From an uncultured Ruminiclostridium sp. (lineage in GTDB: Bacteria; Bacillota; Clostridia; Oscillospirales; Ruminococcaceae): a stretch of DNA of 64,000 nt. Position numbers and translations under genes: made by a program. The stretch's first letter is position 1. The number at the start of each line of letters is the position of its first letter. Of the stretch, positions 26,269-34,168 are shown piece after piece. The stretch spans positions 1 through 64,000 of the forward strand of contig CAJUQV010000013.1 of assembly GCA_910588335.1 (NCBI GenBank). The letters are read 5' to 3'. A model generated the notes under the pieces. The model was not told where the DNA came from. It saw only the letters and a program-made list of their open reading frames with translations, and searched no databases.

Positions 26269-26748
26269 TTACTTGTGATACCGTCTGTTATTGATAATAG
26301 TATACGCTCTGTATATTTGTTCCATAAGCATTACTCTTGCAAGCTGATGAGGAAAGGTCATTTCCGACATGGAAAGCCTGCGGTTCGATGCTTTTTTAAC
26401 TTGTTCGGAAAGTCCGTAAGAGCTGCCTATTATAAATACGGCCGTTCCGAATCCGTCGATGGCGCTTTTTTCAAGCTCCAAAGCAAATTCCTTACTGTTT
26501 TTTCTCGCGCCTTCTATACAAAGAGTATAAACACATGCGTTTGCGGGCAATTTTTTCAGCAGTCTTTGCCCCTCTTTTTCAAGCGCCAAAGCAGTTTCAG
26601 CCTCCGAAGGGTTTTCGGAAAGCCGTTCTGCTTCGATTTCCTCCACCGTAATGCGGCAGAAAGCGGACAGCCTTTTTTCGTATTCCTTACAGGCTTCTTT
26701 AAGATAATTTTCCTTTAGTTTTCCTACGCAAAGTAATATTATATTCAT
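26269..26748 (-). CDS. rlmH: 23S rRNA pseudouridine-1915 N3-methyltransferase RlmH
   Basis: 159 residues from ATG 26748 (MNIILLCVGK), the normal family length. The SPOUT trefoil-knot signature is intact: FIIGSSYGLSEQV followed by LSMSEMTFPHQLARVMLMEQ and IYRAYTIINNRRYHK. The enzyme methylates pseudouridine 1915 in helix 69 of 23S rRNA, using S-adenosylmethionine on assembled ribosomes. It lies 20 bp after dacF, within the same minus-strand transcript by spacing. No strong ribosome binding site is seen, suggesting coupling to the upstream gene. Confidence 0.97.
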   Translation of the reverse strand: MNIILLCVGKLKENYLKEACKEYEKRLSAFCRITVEEIEAERLSENPSEAETALALEKEGQRLLKKLPANACVYTLCIEGARKNSKEFALELEKSAIDGFGTAVFIIGSSYGLSEQVKKASNRRLSMSEMTFPHQLARVMLMEQIYRAYTIINNRRYHK

Positions 26749-26768
26749 ATTAAACAAATTGTCGATTT

Positions 26769-28187
26769 TTAGCGCCCCGCATTTTTTCGTCTGCGAAGCC
26801 GTTCGTTGCGTCTCGCCTCCTGAATCAATCTTCTGCGGCGCACAGTCATAAGCACGATATTTATAAAGATACAGGCGATCAGAAGCATTAACAGAGGGGA
26901 AAACCAGGAGGTTTCGGTAAGGGATTTCGCCCTGTCCGCAAGATAAGCTATCTGTGAACGTTCAATGGATTTCGCTGCCACCAGGTCAACGGTTTTTACC
27001 ACTTCGCCCTGATATACTATATCCATTTTTCCGAGTATTTCTCCTTTTTTTACGGGAGCAATGACTTCGTCGAAATTCAGGGTTCTTTTTCTCTGAATAG
27101 GCCCGTTTTTATCCTCCGCCAAATCCGACGGGATTATGGTGGTAAAATCCGAGTCTGCAACTAATTGTATACGGTCTTCTTCCCCCTGGAGCACATCAAG
27201 CTCGGTGCAGATCTCCCCTTTTGAGATTACTTCCTGATAAATAAAGCTTTTATATGCCCATTCGTATAGGTTGTAATGATCCAATGCGCTGTACTGATAC
27301 TTTTCGCCCGAATCGTTATAAAACGGTGCCTGCATGGTTACCAGAAGGTAGGTGTATCCGTTTTTCTGGGCGGTGGTAACAAGGCTTCGCCCTCCCGGGT
27401 GGGTACCCGCGTCATCGTAGTATTCGTCAATGCTGCCCGTTTTTATTCCATGAACGTAATCCAGGTAAAAGTCAGAGCTGGGCGTAATAAGCTGGTTGGT
27501 TGTGAACATTGTATATCCTTCGGGATTATGGACGTTTGGCGGAAAGTCGTAGCTGTATGTGTCGCATATCTCCATGAAGCCGGGGACACGGTCGTAGGCA
27601 TATCTTGAAATAAGATACATATCATAGGGGGTGGAGTAATTTTCCGCTTCCCAAAGGCCATGGGTGTTTGAAAAGTGGGTGCCGGTGCAGCCTAAGCGTT
27701 TAGCGGTTGCGTTCATAAGGGTGGTAAAATTCTCTATGCTGCCGCAAAGGTTCAGGGCGAGTATATTGGCGGCTTCGCAGGCGGAAACCAACATCAGCGC
27801 GTACAGGCAATCCCGATAGGTAAGATTGGTCTGACCGGCTTCAAAAGCGGCGTTAGAAGCCCCGGCCTTGTTTGGGTCGCCTTCCCAGAACTCGTTTGTG
27901 GAGTCATAGCCTACCCTTACCGAGGAATCCAAGTCGGGACAATTTTCAAGCACCACTATCGCCGTCATTATTTTGGTGATGGAAGCGGGGTAAAAACGTT
28001 TGTTCTCGTTTTTGGCGTAAATGACCACGTCGGTGTCCAGATTTACCATATAAACGCCCTCGCTGTAAATCTTGTCCACCACTGGAACAAAATCCGCGCT
28101 TACGGTGAGCCCGGTCGAAAATTGTATGATAAAAGCAAAAATTAACAGATAAGCTAAAATGCTCCTATATTTTTTAACATATCGCAT
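26769..28187 (-). CDS. dacF: D-alanyl-D-alanine carboxypeptidase (DacF-like) with SAC in place of SxN
   Basis: 472 residues: signal-like N-terminal helix (8-28), peptidase S11 domain, PBP5 C-terminal domain, and a C-terminal membrane helix followed by a basic tail (RRRRLIQEARR). The nucleophile motif is PASITKIM (Ser69-Lys72) and the third motif is HGIKTGSID. The second motif, normally S-x-N, reads SAC (Ser135-Ala-Cys137), followed by EAAN. Family enzymes trim the terminal D-Ala from peptidoglycan stem peptides outside the membrane. Whether Cys can replace Asn is unclear. AAAGGAG lies 10 nt upstream and a promoter at 28280-28308. First gene of the dacF-rlmH series. Confidence 0.9.
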   Translation of the reverse strand: MRYVKKYRSILAYLLIFAFIIQFSTGLTVSADFVPVVDKIYSEGVYMVNLDTDVVIYAKNENKRFYPASITKIMTAIVVLENCPDLDSSVRVGYDSTNEFWEGDPNKAGASNAAFEAGQTNLTYRDCLYALMLVSACEAANILALNLCGSIENFTTLMNATAKRLGCTGTHFSNTHGLWEAENYSTPYDMYLISRYAYDRVPGFMEICDTYSYDFPPNVHNPEGYTMFTTNQLITPSSDFYLDYVHGIKTGSIDEYYDDAGTHPGGRSLVTTAQKNGYTYLLVTMQAPFYNDSGEKYQYSALDHYNLYEWAYKSFIYQEVISKGEICTELDVLQGEEDRIQLVADSDFTTIIPSDLAEDKNGPIQRKRTLNFDEVIAPVKKGEILGKMDIVYQGEVVKTVDLVAAKSIERSQIAYLADRAKSLTETSWFSPLLMLLIACIFINIVLMTVRRRRLIQEARRNERLRRRKNAGR

Positions 28188-28279
28188 ATGGACAAAACTC
28201 CTTTTTTAGGGTATAATAGATAGCGGGACTTTTTGGGGATCGTATATCCGATTCTCATAAAGCTGTCATAGCTAATACT

Positions 28280-28308
28280 ATTATACCAAATCGGAAGGAA
28301 AAGTTAAA
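28280..28308 (-). promoter_or_regulatory. Probable promoter of dacF
   Basis: Minus strand TTTAAC (28303-28308), 17-nt spacer, TATAAT (28280-28285). The -35 is weak, the -10 perfect. The leader to the ATG is about 85 nt. Confidence 0.6.
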
Positions 28309-28415
28309 GCCCTAAATTGAAATTTTATGAAAAATTTCATAATTCCCGCAAAAAGTAATGTTTATTTTAAGATTGTATATGAACAAATGCAGAAAAAGAA
28401 AGGAAAATACAAAAA

Positions 28416-29699
28416 ATGGAGAAGGACTACTTATTTGACACCAAGGTGATACAGTCGGGTTACGACGGAGATCCGATCACTCATTCTACGGTGCCTCCGC
28501 TTTACATGACCAACGCTTATTCATTCGACAGCACGGACCATGCTAAGCGCTTATTCGAACTGTCGGAACCGGGGAATATTTACAGCCGTCTTCAGAATCC
28601 CACCTGCGAGTTTTTTGAGAAAAAGATTTCCGATCTCGACGGAGGTGTTGGGGCTCTGTCCTTCGCTTCGGGTCACGCGGCTATTTTCAACACCGTGGTT
28701 AATCTCTGTCAGGAGGGAGACGAGGTGGTAAGCTCCATTAACATTTACGGCGGAGCGATAAATATGTTGGGCGTATCGCTGAAAAGGCTGGGTATCAACG
28801 TAAAGTTTGTTGATCCCGATGACTTTGAGGCATGGGAAAATGCTATTACGGACAGAACAAAACTTTTATTTACCGAGATAGTGGGTAATCCCAACGTAAA
28901 TGTTGCCGACCTTGAAAAAATAGCGGAGATCGCCCACAGACACGGTATTCCTTTTGCAGCGGACAGCACTTTCACCACTCCGTATCTTTGCCGTCCCATC
29001 GAATTCGGCGCCGATTTTGTAATACACAGCGCCACTAAATTTTTGGCCGGTCACGGTTCGGTAATGGCGGGCGTGGTAGTAGACAGCGGACGGTTCAAAT
29101 TTAAGGACAACCCTCGGTTTCCCCTTTACAATGCTCCGGATCCTTCATATCACGGAGTGGTATTCGCCGACTTAGGTGAAAGCGCCTTTATTTTAAGATT
29201 AAGAGCGCTTATAACAAGAGATTTTGGCGCCTGCCTCTCTCCGTTTAACGCATATCTCGGCATTATCGGAATCGAAACTCTTTCTCTGCGAATGGCGAGG
29301 CACTGTGAGAATGCGTTGGCGGCGGCGGAATTTTTAGAGTCAAGAAGCGAGGTGGAGAAGGTCAACTGCCCGATGCTCAAGAGCAGCAAATATTATCAGC
29401 GGGCGCAGAAGTACATACCGAAAGGAGCGGGCGGTGTTTTCACCTTCGAGTTAAAGGGAGGAAGGGACGCGGGGGCTAAATTTATGGACAGCCTTAAGCT
29501 TCTTAAAATAGTGGCAAACGTAGGGGACGTAAGATCAATGGTTATTCATCCAGCTACCACCACACATTCGCAGCTTACTCCGGAGCAGCTTAAGCAAAGC
29601 GGTATAAGCGAAAATACGGTAAGGCTTTCAATAGGCCTTGAGGACAAGGCGGACATTATCGCCGATCTGGATCAGGCGCTTGAACAAACAAAAAAGTAA
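28416..29699 (+). CDS. metY: O-acetylhomoserine aminocarboxypropyltransferase (MetY)
   Basis: 427 residues, normal for the family. The PLP-binding lysine is in FVIHSATKFLAGHG, and the cofactor contacts include SFASGHAAIFNT, GNPNVNVADL and PFAADSTFTTPYLC. The substrate-end motif MVIHPATTTHSQL is intact. The enzyme joins sulfide to O-acetylhomoserine to make homocysteine, the substrate of the metH product encoded further right. AGAAAGGAAA precedes the ATG. It heads an operon with a phosphoesterase-like gene and a YdbC-like gene (gaps 20 and 33 bp). I looked for an S-box or other riboswitch in the 230-nt leader region and saw none. Confidence 0.95.
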   Translation: MEKDYLFDTKVIQSGYDGDPITHSTVPPLYMTNAYSFDSTDHAKRLFELSEPGNIYSRLQNPTCEFFEKKISDLDGGVGALSFASGHAAIFNTVVNLCQEGDEVVSSINIYGGAINMLGVSLKRLGINVKFVDPDDFEAWENAITDRTKLLFTEIVGNPNVNVADLEKIAEIAHRHGIPFAADSTFTTPYLCRPIEFGADFVIHSATKFLAGHGSVMAGVVVDSGRFKFKDNPRFPLYNAPDPSYHGVVFADLGESAFILRLRALITRDFGACLSPFNAYLGIIGIETLSLRMARHCENALAAAEFLESRSEVEKVNCPMLKSSKYYQRAQKYIPKGAGGVFTFELKGGRDAGAKFMDSLKLLKIVANVGDVRSMVIHPATTTHSQLTPEQLKQSGISENTVRLSIGLEDKADIIADLDQALEQTKK

Positions 29700-29719
29700 G
29701 GGAGTGAACCGGTTAAAAA

Positions 29720-30439
29720 ATGATACTTATAACAGGCGACACCCATGGTGATATGACAAGGTTTGCGGCAAAGCAGGTAAAAACACTGAAAAAGAACGAT
29801 TCGCTTATTATCTGCGGTGATTTCGGATTTATCTGGGACGGCTCCAAGGCGGAGAAGCACAGGTTAAAGCAGTTGGGAAGAAAAAAATACAACATTCTTT
29901 TTGTGGAAGGCGTTCACGAGAACTTCGAGGAGCTTAAAAAGTACGATACCGAGGAATGGTGCGGCGGAATGACGCGCAAGATAAGCGGAAATTTGAGGCA
30001 GTTACTACGCGGTCAGGTGTATGAAATAAGCGGGAAAAAGTTTTTTGCCTTCGGCGGAGGAAGGAGCGAGGAGAACGATACCTATCTTAACCCTTCGGAT
30101 AAGGCGGCGGAAAATCGGTGGCGTATGGAGATACCGACCGATGAGGAGCTGGCTGAAGGATTAAGGAACCTTGAAAAACACGGGAATCGGGTGGATTACA
30201 TAGTGAGCTATGAGCCTCCCGCCAAGATAAGCGAGTTTTTAAACTTGGGAAAAACGGACAGAAACCACATAAATACTTATTTTGAACAGATTCGTGAAAA
30301 AATCGAGTTTGGCCGCTGGTTTTTCGGAAGGCATCATATAAACAAGCTTATACCGCCAAAGTATTATGCGGTATTTGATAGCGTCGTTGACGCGGAAGAA
30401 GAACCGAAGGTCGTTAATGCGCTGAAAATGATAAAATAA
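29720..30439 (+). CDS. Metallophosphoesterase-fold protein with several altered metal residues
   Basis: 239 residues. The N-terminal motifs are normal (GDTHGD, GDFGF), but later ones are not: GNHE reads GVHE (64-67), the His-containing loop before PP reads VSYEPP (Tyr164), and GHxH reads FGRHH (202-206). The remaining framework (FFAFGGGRSEENDTY, NHINTYFEQI) matches a Firmicutes branch of the calcineurin-like family. With at least three metal or catalytic positions changed, phosphatase activity is doubtful. It is coupled by 20 bp to metY and 33 bp to the YdbC-like gene. Confidence 0.8.
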   Translation: MILITGDTHGDMTRFAAKQVKTLKKNDSLIICGDFGFIWDGSKAEKHRLKQLGRKKYNILFVEGVHENFEELKKYDTEEWCGGMTRKISGNLRQLLRGQVYEISGKKFFAFGGGRSEENDTYLNPSDKAAENRWRMEIPTDEELAEGLRNLEKHGNRVDYIVSYEPPAKISEFLNLGKTDRNHINTYFEQIREKIEFGRWFFGRHHINKLIPPKYYAVFDSVVDAEEEPKVVNALKMIK

Positions 30440-30472
30440 AAAAATTTAATTCAAAAGAAAGGAAGACACAAA

Positions 30473-30712
30473 ATGGCAGGAGAATTTAAATTTGAAATAA
30501 CCAAAGAACTGGGGGTTATTTCCGAAAACGCTAAGGGATGGCGCAAGGAACTGAATATGGTAAGCTGGAATGATAGGGAGCCTAAGTATGATATAAGAGA
30601 ATGGTCCCCCGATCATGAGAGAATGGGAAAAGGCGTCAGTCTTACTGAGGAGGAGTTAGTCGCTTTATCGGAGCTTATCCAAGACCGGGATTCGGAAGAC
30701 AGTTTTGAGTAA
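30473..30712 (+). CDS. YdbC/PC4-like single-stranded DNA-binding protein
   Basis: 79 residues, the usual size. The pattern is diagnostic: FKFEITKELGVISENAKGW, KELNMVSWNDREPKYDIREW and SPDHERMGKGVSLTEEE. PC4-like homodimers bind single-stranded DNA with little sequence preference and may act in transcription or replication. AAAGAAAGG lies 8 nt before the ATG. It is last in the metY operon, closed by the hairpin at 30733-30769. Confidence 0.92.
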   Translation: MAGEFKFEITKELGVISENAKGWRKELNMVSWNDREPKYDIREWSPDHERMGKGVSLTEEELVALSELIQDRDSEDSFE

Positions 30713-30732
30713 AAAAGCTTGTTGGGAAAAGG

Positions 30733-30769
30733 AAACAGCGTATCAAAATCGTTTGATACGCTGTTTTAT
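30733..30769 (+). terminator. Terminator of the metY operon
   Basis: A perfect 15-bp inverted repeat, AAACAGCGTATCAAA with TTTGATACGCTGTTT, 4-nt loop ATCG, then a T-rich tail. Confidence 0.93.
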
Positions 30770-30820
30770 ATTTTTTATAACTTTGATCTTTGTTAATTGA
30801 TTAAAATAGCATTAACAATA

Positions 30821-31330
30821 TTATGCAGTCGCTCTTTTTTCTATAAATTTCTTTCTCACCGCTTTATTGCTGTACGGTTCAATGCGCAGGGTTTCCATAA
30901 CCGAACAGAATTTATCAACCATGCAAACCAGCCAGCCTTCGCGTGTGAATGGCACACGCGTAAAAGTCAGCGGCCACATATGGGTAACTATAACGCTGTA
31001 TTCCTTTGGCGTTATTCCGAAAACTTTCCTCGCGTTTTCGGCGGCAACCATGGGATGTCTGAATCCGTGAAGACCCTGCTTCGCTATATCTTTAGGTATA
31101 TTGTGCCAATCGTAAAGGAAAAAGTCGTGCAGAAGCGCACCGGTTATCAGCGTCTTAGGATCGCATTTCAGATTAAAAAGGCAATTTAAATTAAAGGCAT
31201 ATTTTGCCACCATTATACTGTGAGTTAAAACGCTTACTGTGCCGTGCTGAATGTTTGCGGCAGAGGAAAGAACGTTCTTGTCCTTTAAAATTTCCTCCGC
31301 GTAAGCTTTAAAGACTGAATCAATGCTCAT
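30821..31330 (-). CDS. HD-domain protein (putative metal-dependent phosphohydrolase)
   Basis: 169 residues. The HD pattern is seen as THSIMVAKYAF, LLHDFFLYDWH (His-Asp pair), GFRHPMVAAENA and VIVTHMWP, the order used by HD-superfamily phosphohydrolases. A C-terminal VCMVDKFCSVMET supplies a further Asp. The substrate cannot be told; nucleotides and nucleic acids are usual for the superfamily. GGAGG lies 10 nt before the ATG. It is last of three genes on the minus strand (33419 to 30821; gaps 97 and 33 bp) and converges on the metY operon. Confidence 0.85.
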   Translation of the reverse strand: MSIDSVFKAYAEEILKDKNVLSSAANIQHGTVSVLTHSIMVAKYAFNLNCLFNLKCDPKTLITGALLHDFFLYDWHNIPKDIAKQGLHGFRHPMVAAENARKVFGITPKEYSVIVTHMWPLTFTRVPFTREGWLVCMVDKFCSVMETLRIEPYSNKAVRKKFIEKRATA

Positions 31331-31363
31331 TTATGGATATTCCTCCGTATGTGGTTTATTGTA

Positions 31364-32044
31364 TTAAGATCTGTTTTCGGCGCTTTGATCGGTTTCGATT
31401 TCGCTGTCGATTTCATTCTTACGGCGGTGAATTGCCGCAGAAAAATGACCGAAAATACGGCCTATTCTCATTCTTTTTTCGGCAAAGGCCGCTTTGATTT
31501 GTTCGGGTGACAGCTTGCTTCTTATTTCGGGCCACTTTATGCTTTTCTTTACGGTAAATATTATGTCCACAGCAAATACAATCATCATGGCACAGTCAAA
31601 AAATGTCATGAACGTACTTCCAACTCGATATCCAAACCATTTAAGCAGCGGGAACAGTATGTATATCATAAACAGCGACAGCAGACCCCAGCAAAGGGAA
31701 CTTAACAAGCTGATGCGGTTTTTGTACACCAATTTCATCATACTGTAATCCCAGAACTGTCTTTTAAAAAGCTTTTCCATAAGAAATCCGGTGAAATATT
31801 CCAGTACGGTACAGCCAATCATACCCGCTAAAAATACAAAAAATCCGTTGCTCTTAAACGGCTCCCCCAACAGTATTATCACACAGCCGCCAAATCCGTA
31901 TACCGGAATATACGGGCCCTTAAGGGATCCCCTGTTGACAAATTTTCTGTGATAAAGCGATTCCACCGTGGTTTCGTGAATCCACCCAATAAAGGTGAAT
32001 ATAAAGAACATAAACAGCCAGTGTTCAAAATAAATTCCTTCCAT
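31364..32044 (-). CDS. CmpB-like (PF06541) integral membrane protein
   Basis: 226 residues with about five hydrophobic helices and a basic, then acidic, cytoplasmic tail. The family signature is clear: FIGWIHETTVESLYHRKFVN, then RGSLKGPYIPVYGFGG. The family is annotated as putative ABC-transporter permease, but no ATPase gene accompanies it, and transport has not been shown to my knowledge. GGGAGAGG precedes the ATG. It lies between the zinc-ribbon gene and the HD-domain gene in one likely transcript. Confidence 0.88.
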   Translation of the reverse strand: MEGIYFEHWLFMFFIFTFIGWIHETTVESLYHRKFVNRGSLKGPYIPVYGFGGCVIILLGEPFKSNGFFVFLAGMIGCTVLEYFTGFLMEKLFKRQFWDYSMMKLVYKNRISLLSSLCWGLLSLFMIYILFPLLKWFGYRVGSTFMTFFDCAMMIVFAVDIIFTVKKSIKWPEIRSKLSPEQIKAAFAEKRMRIGRIFGHFSAAIHRRKNEIDSEIETDQSAENRS

Positions 32045-32141
32045 TTTCCTCTCCCTTTTCTATCTCACTGCGTTTTTTTCACGGCTTTTTCTTAATTTAT
32101 ATGCCGTAAATTATAAAAATATTTTTTGCTTATATCGGATT

Positions 32142-33419
32142 TTACTCGGCTTCTTCAGAGGTTTCTTTTTCTGCCGCTGATGTTTCTTCGGGTGCCGCAG
32201 TTACTTCGGTATAGGGGTGAAGGCTGTTATTAATAAGCGAGATGTTTGCGGAACTCCAACCGTCGCCCGCTTTCATTTCGCTGATGCAGCGGTCGAGTTC
32301 ATTCTGGTTGCTTTTCAGAACCGCAGCCTTGGCTCTGTCTTCGCTGTTTTCGGAGTTTCTCAGGCGATCGTATTCATCCGGACTTAGTTCAAAATATACG
32401 CTCGTTTTTTCGGTATCATGGTCAATTTTTACTCTGAACCATTCCGAGGATACGTCGGACTCGTTTTGGGTCAAGGCTCTGAAAATACACTGGGATGAAA
32501 AAGCGCCGTCTTTAACGTATGCTTCCGCTATGTACAGTTCCTTTGCTCCCGCGACTTCTTCCACGGCGGCATTCACAGCCTTTTGAGCAAAATTTTGACA
32601 TTCAGGGCTTGGAAGGTCAGGGAATATGAACATTTTTCCGAAATAACCGCCGCCAAGTCCCACTGCCAAAGCTATTACGGCGGCAATTACGCTTCCGGCA
32701 GGAGAGGATTTTGTCTTTTCTTTTTTTACTTTTTTGGGGCGCTCAATTTTTTCTTTTTTTGGCTTTTTGGGTTTTTTAGGCTTTATGGGTTTTCCTTTTT
32801 CATCAACTTCGTATAACATCGGCTCGTTATTGCTGCTGTTTTCTCCGTTTTCCTTTTTTTGAGCTTCGGCAGGGTTATCCGACGCGTTTGCGGCATTCGG
32901 CTTGGCGGATGGCTGAAGCGGTTGAGACGGAGACGACGGAGCGGCGGAAGCGCCGTTTTTCGGCTCCAGTTCTTTGAAGCCGTCGGAGCTTACGGCCGTC
33001 TGCTTTTGTTTGCCGCGTTTTTTTTGCGGTGCGGGCGGAGGTGCGGGTGCGGGAGCCGATTCTTCTTCCGGCGTAAGATTTATTACGCCTCCCGCTTCTA
33101 TTTCATCCTTCTGAGCCTCGGACAATTCAGGGGGGAGTTCTTTAAGGGTTACCTTTTTGAATACTTCCTCTTTTTGATTTTCTTCCTCATCATCTTCATC
33201 AAAGATGTCAAGCTCACCAAGACCGAGGGATTCGCTTTCCTCCATAAACTGTGACGCGGAGCGGAGCATAGCGTCAATGGCGGCGCTGTTGTCTATGGGA
33301 GCGCCGGAAATGTCGTTGTTCATTATCACGCTGATTGGTGCATCGCAGTAGGGGCAGTTTTCGACATCCTGAAGTATCTCTTCCCCGCAGCCGGGACATC
33401 TTATTGTTTCCGTAGTCAT
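32142..33419 (-). CDS. Zinc-ribbon membrane protein with long disordered linker
   Basis: 425 residues. A zinc ribbon lies at the start (CPGCGEEILQDVENCPYC). An acidic stretch and a Pro/Ala/Lys-rich linker follow (APAPAPPPAPQKK; KPKKPKKPKKEK), then one membrane helix (about 245-265) and an outer domain of about 150 residues without recognised homology. The tail is rich in Glu and Thr. The form suggests a cytosolic zinc-ribbon reporting on, or anchored by, an outer domain (inference). AAAGGAG precedes the ATG by 10 nt and a strong promoter lies at 33490-33518. First gene of a three-gene series. Confidence 0.8.
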   Translation of the reverse strand: MTTETIRCPGCGEEILQDVENCPYCDAPISVIMNNDISGAPIDNSAAIDAMLRSASQFMEESESLGLGELDIFDEDDEEENQKEEVFKKVTLKELPPELSEAQKDEIEAGGVINLTPEEESAPAPAPPPAPQKKRGKQKQTAVSSDGFKELEPKNGASAAPSSPSQPLQPSAKPNAANASDNPAEAQKKENGENSSNNEPMLYEVDEKGKPIKPKKPKKPKKEKIERPKKVKKEKTKSSPAGSVIAAVIALAVGLGGGYFGKMFIFPDLPSPECQNFAQKAVNAAVEEVAGAKELYIAEAYVKDGAFSSQCIFRALTQNESDVSSEWFRVKIDHDTEKTSVYFELSPDEYDRLRNSENSEDRAKAAVLKSNQNELDRCISEMKAGDGWSSANISLINNSLHPYTEVTAAPEETSAAEKETSEEAE

Positions 33420-33489
33420 ATGGATAAACTCCTTTCGTTTGAGAAGGATGTATATATTATATTTTTAATCGGCATTGCATATACTAATT

Positions 33490-33518
33490 ATTTTATCATT
33501 ATTAAAGAAAAATGTCAA
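33490..33518 (-). promoter_or_regulatory. Sigma-A-type promoter of the zinc-ribbon operon
   Basis: Minus strand TTGACA (33513-33518), 17-nt spacer, TAAAAT (33490-33495), about 70 nt before the start codon. Confidence 0.85.
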
Positions 33519-33596
33519 TGGTTATATGTACAAAATGTGATTTTAATTTGTAAACGTAAATTCCCAAAGTAAGTTCCACTAAACAAAGAGAGCTTT

Positions 33597-33764
33597 TACC
33601 AAACCGAAAAAATCATTTCAGACGCTGTGGCAAAAGGTAAAAGTCCTTACGATTTATTCACCTTTTCCTATTCACAGAAGCTTGCTTCTGTTCTTGGAAT
33701 TTCTTGTATTTCTCCGGAAGATGTTATCCAAGCTCCTAAACTTTTGAGAAAAATTTCTTCTTAA
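33597..33764 (+). pseudogene. IS30-family transposase, C-terminal remnant
   Basis: The frame reads YQTEKIISDAVAKGKSPYDL, FTFSYSQKLASVLGISCISP, then EDVIQAPKLLRKISS and TAA at 33762. IS30 transposases end in [GN]-K-[ST]-P-Y-[DE]-x-F-x-F-x-Y-x...L-x-I-x-x-[IV]-x-P-x-x-V-x-x-x-P-x-L-L. The DDE catalytic core is gone. Confidence 0.7.
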
Positions 33765-33799
33765 TTCTTTCCCGCACTTATTTTTACACTTGTGGAATT

Positions 33800-33963
33800 T
33801 AGGGCATGTTTGAAAAATCGGAAACGCCGTCTTTTCGCCCCCAAACGGTCATCTTCTGCGTCAAAAAGCCTCGTCAAACGACAGTTTGACTGCGTTTTTT
33901 TCCTTGAAGCTAACCATTTTGGGGCAAAAATCCGTCATTCCCTCTATTTTCAAACAAGCCCTA
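33800..33963 (+). repeat. MITE-like repeat A, copy 2 (inside the IS30 remnant)
   Basis: Ends TAGGGCATGTTTGAAAAATC and CTATTTTCAAACAAGCCCTA are inverted repeats of about 18 bp, with TA at both outer edges. Internal AAACGACAGTTTGACTGCG and CTTCTGCGTCAAAAAGCC are shared with the copy at 59210. Confidence 0.88.
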
Positions 33964-34168
33964 GTCTAAGACGTTTTTGTTTTAGGCTTATTTGCTATGC
34001 CCTTTTTTTGATTTTCATCATGCTGTTATGCTGTTTTTTTCTTTTTTTCATTCGTTTTTTCTTTTTTCCACGTTTTACTTCCACTTCTTCCTACTGTGGA
34101 ACTTACTTTGGGAATTTACGATTTTTACGGGTATACTATACAATAAAAAGAAAGGTACTGTCACAGAA

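Larger units (their letters stand above)
33555..34120 (+). mobile_element. Deleted IS30-type element with intact terminal inverted repeats
   Basis: Perfect 25-bp inverted ends, CGTAAATTCCCAAAGTAAGT at 33555 (through 33579) and its complement at 34096-34120, enclose only 566 bp. Inside are the last 55 codons of a transposase and MITE-like repeat A copy 2, so most of the transposase gene was deleted and a second element landed within. The family call rests on the transposase C-terminus. Confidence 0.8.

Noticed and set aside
28188..28415. A SAM riboswitch before metY
   Set aside because: No S-box core (k-turn and conserved AGA/GGA pattern) could be found by eye; only a promoter for the opposite gene and a small inverted repeat.
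33992..34168. N-terminal extension of trxB
   Set aside because: The extra codons lie in the IS30 remnant and its inverted repeat. Family proteins start near MEHIYDTLIIGGG.
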